From contig CM060734.1 of assembly GCA_030704615.1 (NCBI GenBank), forward strand, positions 20,398,001 to 20,462,000: a stretch of 64,000 nt of DNA, written 5' to 3'. Below are positions 58,285 to 64,000 of this stretch, in pieces. A model generated the notes under the pieces. The model was not told the DNA's origin and did not search any database. It saw nothing but the letters and a program-made list of their open reading frames with translations. The DNA comes from Takakia lepidozioides (Eukaryota; Streptophyta; Takakiopsida; Takakiales; Takakiaceae). Position 1 is the first letter of the stretch, and every line of letters starts with the position of its first letter. A program made the position numbers and the translations under genes.

Positions 58285-59224
58285 AAAGTACTTTCGTCAT
58301 GTCTTGATGATCCAGTTCATTGAGAACTTTAAGCCAAAGACATGAGTTACCCATGTGAAGGGCGTAGATATACAAGTTATTCCGCAGTACTTGCAACAAC
58401 TTTTTGATTTACCATCTGGTAATGTGAGCATGGATGAGCACAGGGCAAGATTGCAAGTAGGGGATCTTTTTCAAGAAATGAGCTTTTTCAGAAACCAGGG
58501 ATTCACTTGTTCCAAAGCCGAGTATCCAGGTTTGAGGGAAATTGGCCGGGTACTAAACATTTTGTTTGCCATGAAACAGAACCAACATTATCTTAGCAGA
58601 TCTTTTACGGAAGAGGTTTTGAAAGCCTTGAGGGGAGAGGATGTAGCTTGGGCAGAGATGATGCACAGTGGTCTGGTGGAGGAGATGAAACGATTGCAGA
58701 CTACTGCTGCTAAGTCCCTAATCATTGTGTCTGGCCCAATTATTACACAGATTATCTTTGATTCTTGCCTGCTTGATGCACAAGAACGCAATGTAATGGG
58801 GGTGTTTGAGGCAGCCACAACTGCAGTTGAAGAGCAAGGCACTTCACAAGGTGAAAGAGGATTAGAGAGGCAACACCAGTCCAAGAGACAGAAGAGGAAC
58901 GAAACCGTAATGTCGGCTCCACTTGCCACAAGGACCCCACGCGATGATGTTTCCATAGCTCCTGCACGGGATGGGGTGCAGCAACACAATGGGCTGTTAT
59001 TACTGGAAGCACGGCCATTAGAGAGGGAGGATGAAGTCACTTCGGTACCACGGCCAGCACAACAAGCTGACCAAGTTGCCCCAGTGGTAACTCAAACTGG
59101 ACTTGTTGTTACACTGGAGCCTCTTACTGTGGAGAGAGAGGGGTTGGACATTCCCACTACAGAGCAAGTAATGGCAAAAATTGAGAAGGGCGATCTTCTC
59201 TATGAAAGGCAAGCCGCTTGGTAA
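58285..59224 (+). pseudogene. element A copy 2, downstream ORF part 1
   Basis: After the shared TGA at 58343 a 289-codon ORF (58355-59224) aligns with copy 1 at 4868-5700 and keeps frame where copy 1 has a TAG (5210) and a deletion. Key shared words are 'VIPQYLQQLFDLPS', 'LFAMKQNQ' and 'EGLDIPTTEQVMAKIEKGDL'. The last five codons come from the inserted gypsy B sequence that begins at 59208. The family is unknown. Confidence 0.7.
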
Positions 59225-61185
59225 ATCCTCCGGCATCACATCCTGGTATTTCTCCAAAATCCCCTTGATCCAATCTGGGCTCGGCTCCTTATCGCCTTCT
59301 CCCTTCACTTGTCTTACGTAAAGCAAAAACTGGGGCTCTGTGGCTCCTCCACGGCCCACTCCTTTGCTAACAACAGGTTTATTCGCCCTCGCACTGGGTT
59401 GGGCATTTCCGACACTCTTAAAACTTTGCCACCATTCCCACACGGTAGCGTGACTATTCTCTGACCGCTCCGGATTTGCTCAAAAATGCCTCATTGGCCC
59501 ATCGAACAAATTTTGATTGATCTCATATTACTCTGGGGCCTGGGTTCTAGCAAAGCTAGGCATAAGAAACCTGAGCGAGGCACCTGCGTGCGAGACCTAC
59601 TGCTACAACACTCTTGGCAGCTTGCCTCACAATGTAGATCCCCAAAATGAGATCCACTCCATCGATCTCGCAAATGGTGAAGTTCTCACGTCCCTCCCAA
59701 CTCCCCAGTTGAAGAGGAACATCGAACGCCAACCTCGTCGCCAATTGTGGTTCTCATTTGGCAGAACGCACCTCAATAGAGGCCCCCACGTCACTTGTCG
59801 GGAGCCCCAGTTTTCGTGTCGTTGCCGGTGTCATGAAGGAGTGCGACGCTCCTGTGTCCACCAACAACGACACGTTAGTTCTGGAAATTATCTCACTCAC
59901 GAACATTAACTGACTCCCTTTACGCAAGGCGCCAGTTTCCTGATACAACTCACAAGAGTAGTTGCCTACCTTGCAAGTCTTGGCGACCACCGCCTCCACC
60001 AAGCGGCTGATGGGCTCTTCGGACAACTCCGTGGAAGCCTGAGTCATGTTCAATTGTCGGGGTTTCGTGCACTTCTTAGCCATGTGCCCGGGCTCCCCGC
60101 AATTAAAACACACTCCATCGAAGGTCGCCTTTTGTCCGCCATAAGCCGCCGCACCTGATTTCCCTTTTGGAGCACCGAGTGCCGCCTTAACGTGAGAAGG
60201 ACCTCCCTTCGATTTCCACGTGCCATTGTCACCGCGTGGCCTATCCCACTTCTTTTCCGGTCAAAAGGAGTCACCCTCCCGCCGGGTCTTCTTGTGGTTC
60301 AACTCCGTATGGCCTTGTCTTTCGCCCCTAGGGACATCCGAGAAACATTCAACCCTCTCAATTGCCTCGTTCAAAGTCTTAGGTGGCTTCTCCTCCAACT
60401 TCCACCTGGCCCATGGGGCCAATCTTGCCACAAAGTTGAAGACCATTTCTGGTTCTGCCATGTCCGCGACTTCGAGCAACAGCACATTGAAAGCCTGGAC
60501 ATACCCCCGAATGTCATCTGTTTGCTTCAAATTCCTCATCTTGTCCTGGGCAAGCCAGGACGCGTTGAGGGGCACAAACTGTCTCTTCATCAATTCCTTG
60601 AATCCACTCCAGTTCAAGGTTTCCGGGCTTGGACCTCGGTCGTGAAGGCGTTTCTGCCACCATTGTTGAGCATAGCCCCTCAAATAGGTGGGAGCCACTT
60701 CCACCTGATCCTCGTCACTCAACTTGGCCGCCCGGAAGTACTGCTCTAGCTCCAAGAGCCAGGTGTTGAGTGCCTTCCGATTTCGGACGCCCTCGAAGGT
60801 GTCGGGTTCCTTAGGCTTCACCTTAAATTTTGCCTTAGTGGAAGTGGCATTAGCCGCCTTCAACACGTCTTTCAACGTCCCGCCAAACTGCGCCAACAAC
60901 CCTTCCCAAAAGGCTGCTGGCATGGGAGGCATCTGTTGGTCTGTCGAAGCTCTCAGGAATTCCTCGGGCTCCGACTCCTCAGATTCCTCCCGTTCTTGAG
61001 CGGCCTCGCTTTCAAAAGCATGCACCGCTTCCTCAAATGGCCGCTTTGGTGACACGTCGCCCCCATCGGGCTCACCAGGATCATCATCTTTCGGGCCATT
61101 CCATTTTCGCTTTGGCTTGCCCGACCCCATGATGAGGCCGATCCCAAGGATGATCGCGTACTGAACTCTAAGCTTTGATACCAAG
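59208..61185 (-). pseudogene. gypsy B gag and protease, minus-strand copy, truncated
   Basis: The gag ORF 61184-60261 (307 codons) carries the retrotransposon-gag capsid core ('YLRGYAQQWWQKRLHDRG', 'FVPLNASWLAQDKMRNLKQ'). A frameshift near 60260 precedes the CCHC knuckle 'CFNCGEPGHMAKKC' (about 60110) and protease 'LLVDTGASHSFM' (about 59860). The sequence ends at 59208 inside the protease-RT linker ('DWIKGILEKYQDVMPEDLPS'). RT and the rest are absent. It is inserted in element A copy 2. The first gag Met may be 'MGSGKPKRKW' at 61131. Confidence 0.85.
61172..61183 (-). other. primer-binding site of gypsy B
   Basis: The minus strand reads TGGTATCAAAGC, one mismatch from the initiator tRNA-Met complement, two bases from the LTR end at 61186. 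Confidence 0.8.
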
Positions 61186-61892
61186 TGTCGTGCACCTCAC
61201 TTCGGTAAGCTCCCCTTCAAGTCATAGTTACTCGCTTTGATGCGCGCACCTAACTCCCAACCTGGCCGCCGGGCCAACTCGGAGCTTCCGCTGCTCACCG
61301 GGACATAACGGTCCCCCTTTACTCTTCCAAAAGACCCTCCACCAATTTGGCCTAGTGGAAATTCCTTGTGGTAGATGGCAGTCCGAAATAGCTCCCCACT
61401 CCTTGGTCGCTTTCCGGCTCGCTCGCTTACTCACTAGTTTTTGGTCACCAACGGGCTTGCACCGTTCTCGGGGTTACTACTCCCTATATATACTTCTGTG
61501 ACTGTCCGCGGGGGTTTCACAAACAACCCTGCCATTTTATGGCAAACCACCACGAAGACCCTCGACTCCCGGTGATGAGTCGCGGTGAGTCTTGGCCCAC
61601 CCACCATGGCCCCATTGGACCGTGATAAGTCCCAAGACTCCCCACGAATCCCACCACAAGATCTCCGCCCCATGGTGAGTCCTATGCCACCCCCACTAAG
61701 TCCCACTAAGCTACCACCACCCCTTGTGGAGTCACCCCCACCGCAACTCGGTGTGCGGGGCTCCACCTAGTGAGCGCCTTTGGCTCTTTGAGTGCCTTGG
61801 GCACTCAAGGGTGCTTCAGCCCCCCGTACCTATTGCTGCCACCGCCCCCACCACATGGGCAACCCCCTGCCCTCAAGGCAAAGGGCCGCACA
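61186..61892 (-). mobile_element. gypsy B LTR (5' LTR of the minus-strand copy)
   Basis: On the plus strand it runs from 'TGTCGTGCACCTCACTTCGG' to 'AAGGGCCGCACA', about 707 bp, and matches 63244-63970. The TG...CA ends form a short inverted repeat (TGTCG/CGACA, the latter with one base lost). Confidence 0.85.
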
Positions 61893-62004
61893 TAGCGGCT
61901 CTCTTATCATACCGTCTCCTCCAATACTCGAACTCCACATTTTCTCGGATGGGGGTGGGAGGGTCGAGATGATTCCCCCAACAACGAGGTTGGACGGTCC
62001 TCAG
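61893..62004 (-). pseudogene. fragment of the CACTA SET-like gene
   Basis: Matches 14862-14973 over 112 bp ('GTTGGACGGTCCTCAG', 'GGGTGGGAGGGTCGAGATGA'). It spans the start of the SET-like domain and lies directly against the LTR end, joined on the right to element A copy 2. Confidence 0.8.
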
Positions 62005-62308
62005 CTCTGGTATGGTCGGAGACCCCATGGTACCAAAAGTACAGAGTCTGCCCAAGAAAATCCCTGCTGTGCAGGTTATGCCCAAACCTGTGTTAGTGGT
62101 TGAAGGGGTAGAGGGCAAGGGTACTGCAGCACCTGGGGAAGATGAGGTGGCTCAGGAACAAGATCCTGTGGGATCATGGCCTGATTGGTTTGTGAAACAT
62201 CAAACTGTTGATGTTGAAAATCAGGAAGAACAGCAGCATGTTTTCTATAAAGACCCACGGTAGGCCATGGTTATGAGTTCCATAAGCATGACTCTCAACA
62301 TGTTGGCA
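62005..62308 (+). pseudogene. element A copy 2, continued
   Basis: It resumes at 'CTCTGGTATGGTCGG', matching copy 1 at about 5714-6010, through the shared TAG GCC ATG (62261), and stops at 'ATGTTGG' where the CACTA end begins. Confidence 0.8.
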
Positions 62309-63243
62309 CTACAACAAATGGGGGGGGGTTTGCGACGCTAGCCGCGCCCCCATGCCCGCGCGGCGCTGAGCCCGCGACGTCGAGCCCGCGACGCTTTTTT
62401 GCGACGTCCCGGCAACGCAATCCTTCGCTGCGACACCATTGCGACGCCTAGCCGTCGCAAGGTGGCATGAAGCCGGAAAGAGGGCCCTCGCTACGATAGA
62501 TTTTTTTTTCTTGCGACGCCCCGGCATCGCAAATGGTTTTTTTTTTTTTTTTTTTGGACATTGAGACGCCTCGGCGTCGCAAAAGCGTCACGGAGGGCAC
62601 CCCAGCGCCTCTGCGTCGCAACAGCATCATCACAATGAGAGTTTGTTTTTTTTTTTTTTTTTTTTTTTGGCTTTGCGGCCGTTAACTTCACAAAAGCGTC
62701 GCTGGGGCGGCCAATGCTGCGACGCCAAGGGGTCGCAACAACGTCGCCACAGGGGGTCGCAATGGTGTTGTAGTCAGCTTAGGTCATCACAAGGACGTCG
62801 CTTGGGGCGCCTGGCGGTGGGGGGGGGGGTACAATAACGGCGACGACGTTGGGGCTGGGGCTAGGGCTGGGCACTAAGGTTGTGGAGGTTGCAACTCCCA
62901 GGCGTCACAAGAGGTTCCCCTTAGAAGGAACTTGAAGGAAATCTTCATATGTATATATATAGATATTTAAATTGCTTTTGTGATCCATAGATGTAGCGTA
63001 AGTGTGTTGGTTAGTCTGTATTGTCTTAGAAATGTTATAACGTGGAGGTCTTAGGTTCAAGTATGCATTGCATGATATATGTAGAACAACGAACATATCG
63101 CCATTAGACGGAACCGGAGTCAATGGTCAACAAGTTTTTGAAAAACAAGTTTCAAATTCAAATTTTCCCACCTAAATTCAAATGTACCCTCTTAAATTGC
63201 GACGTCCGGGCGTCGCACTTTGCGACCCCCGGACGGTGCTAAT
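62309..63243. mobile_element. CACTA element terminus and subterminal repeats
   Basis: It starts with 'CACTACAACAAATGG', a CACTA-type tip, inserted in element A copy 2 after ATGTTGG. Dense GCGACGCC/GGCGTCGC words follow in both orientations with T and A runs. A reverse tip-like 'TGTTGTAGT' lies at 62767-62775 but lacks the final G; similar repeats continue to 63235. No coding sequence. Confidence 0.75.
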
Positions 63244-63970
63244 TGTCGCGCACCTCATTTCGGTAAGCTCCCTTTCAAGTCATAGTTACTCGCTTTGATG
63301 CGCGCGCCTAACTCCCAACCTGGCCGCTGGGCCAACTCGGAGCTTCGGCTGCTCACCGGGACATAACGGTCCCCCTTTTCTCTCCCAACAGACCCTCCAC
63401 CAATTTGGGCCTAGTGGAAATTCCCTCTAGTAGTTGGTAGTCCGGAATAGCTCCCCACTTCTTGGTCGCTTTCCGGCTCGCTCGCTTATTCATTAGTTTT
63501 TGGTCACCAACGGGCTTGCACCTCGGGGTTACTACTCCCTATATATACTTCTGTGACTGTCCGCAGGGGTTCACAAACAACCATGCCATTTTATGGCGAA
63601 CCACCACGAAGACCCTCGATTCCCGGTGATGAGTCGCGGTGAGTCTTGGCCCACCCACCACGGCCCCATTGGACCGTGGTGAGTCCCAAGACTCCCCACG
63701 ACTCCCACCATAAGGTCTCCGCCCCATGGTGAGTCATATGCCACCCCCACTAAGTCCCACTAAGCTACCACCACCCCTTGTGGAGCCACCCCCACCGCAA
63801 CCCGGTGTGCGGGGCTCCACCTAGTGAGCGCCTCCGCCTCCGCCTCCTTGAGTGTCTTGGGCACTCAAGGGTGCTTCAGCCCCCCGTACCTATTGCTGCC
63901 ACCGCCCCCACCTAAGGGGCAACCCATTGCGTCCCGACCCCCTGCCCTCAAAGCAAAGGGCCGCGACACA
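63244..63970 (-). mobile_element. second gypsy B LTR (likely 3' LTR of a copy running off the window)
   Basis: About 727 bp from 'TGTCGCGCACCTCATTTCGG' to 'GGGCCGCGACACA', homologous to 61186-61892. There is no primer site on its left, only CACTA repeat DNA. On its right, minus-strand 'GAGGACATCGACTCCCTGTT' plus a purine tract looks like the pol end of another minus-strand copy. Confidence 0.8.
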
Positions 63971-64000
63971 CACCCCTATCAACAGGGAGTCGATGTCCTC
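63971..64000 (-). other. probable start of another gypsy B interior
   Basis: Thirty bases; on the minus strand they read as an acidic Asp/Ser/Leu stretch ending in GATAGGGGTG next to the LTR, as at the 3' end of related pol genes. Confidence 0.35.

Noticed and set aside
62309-62775. Short CACTA MITE bounded by 62309 and the TGTTGTAGT at 62767-62775
   Set aside because: The right tip lacks the final G, no TGG duplication is seen, and subterminal repeats continue to about 63235.

Overview
The window looks like repeat-dominated nuclear DNA from a land plant with a large genome. The pointers are primer-binding sites matching the 3' end of plant initiator tRNA-Met, Ty3/gypsy elements, CACTA (En/Spm) and Mutator-like transposases, L1-type LINE pieces, PLS-type PPR coding DNA, and one intact host gene with GT-AG introns. 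A seed-free plant (fern-like) is my guess; the sequence does not settle the species.

Layout. 1-9283: a plus-strand Ty3/gypsy element (A), cut by the window start, with a decayed pol, a long block of extra ORFs downstream of pol, two 10-bp-period arrays and a probable 3' LTR. 9286-16625: a minus-strand CACTA element with a decayed TNP2-type transposase and, upstream of it, a two-exon gene ending in a SET-like domain. 17100-19000: two direct copies of a LINE C-terminal fragment separated by palindromes. 19384-22227: an 0.89-kb direct repeat. 23097-30419: three tandem 2.2-2.6 kb non-coding units that meet at palindromic junctions. 30590-33260: a second CACTA-type gene and subterminal repeats. 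33300-34130: a Mutator-like transposase remnant. 35214-40135: a minus-strand gypsy element (C). 40925-42696: a tandemly amplified PPR module. 42727-43239: a SEC13-like fragment. 43861-47270: a plus-strand gypsy element (B). 47680-48402: unrecognised minus-strand coding DNA with an inverted duplication. 50155-51956: the only gene that looks intact, a four-exon VTT/SNARE-associated Golgi (TVP38/TMEM64) membrane protein. 54190-56850: an L1-like LINE. 56850-64000: a mosaic of A, B, CACTA and PPR pieces carrying two micro-inversions and a cluster of nine near-identical palindromes.

Apart from the VTT gene, nearly every ORF belongs to a transposable element or a captured fragment. Breaks are often CAG/CAA/CGA-type nonsense codons, which fits decay by cytosine deamination under methylation; one case is shown directly by comparing two copies. 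The most unusual items are the SET-like gene inside a CACTA element, a hairpin with compensatory base changes in five diverged repeat copies, the exact 10-bp arrays, the 18-22 bp palindrome cluster and the micro-inversions. Coordinates of element ends are approximate unless a motif is named.
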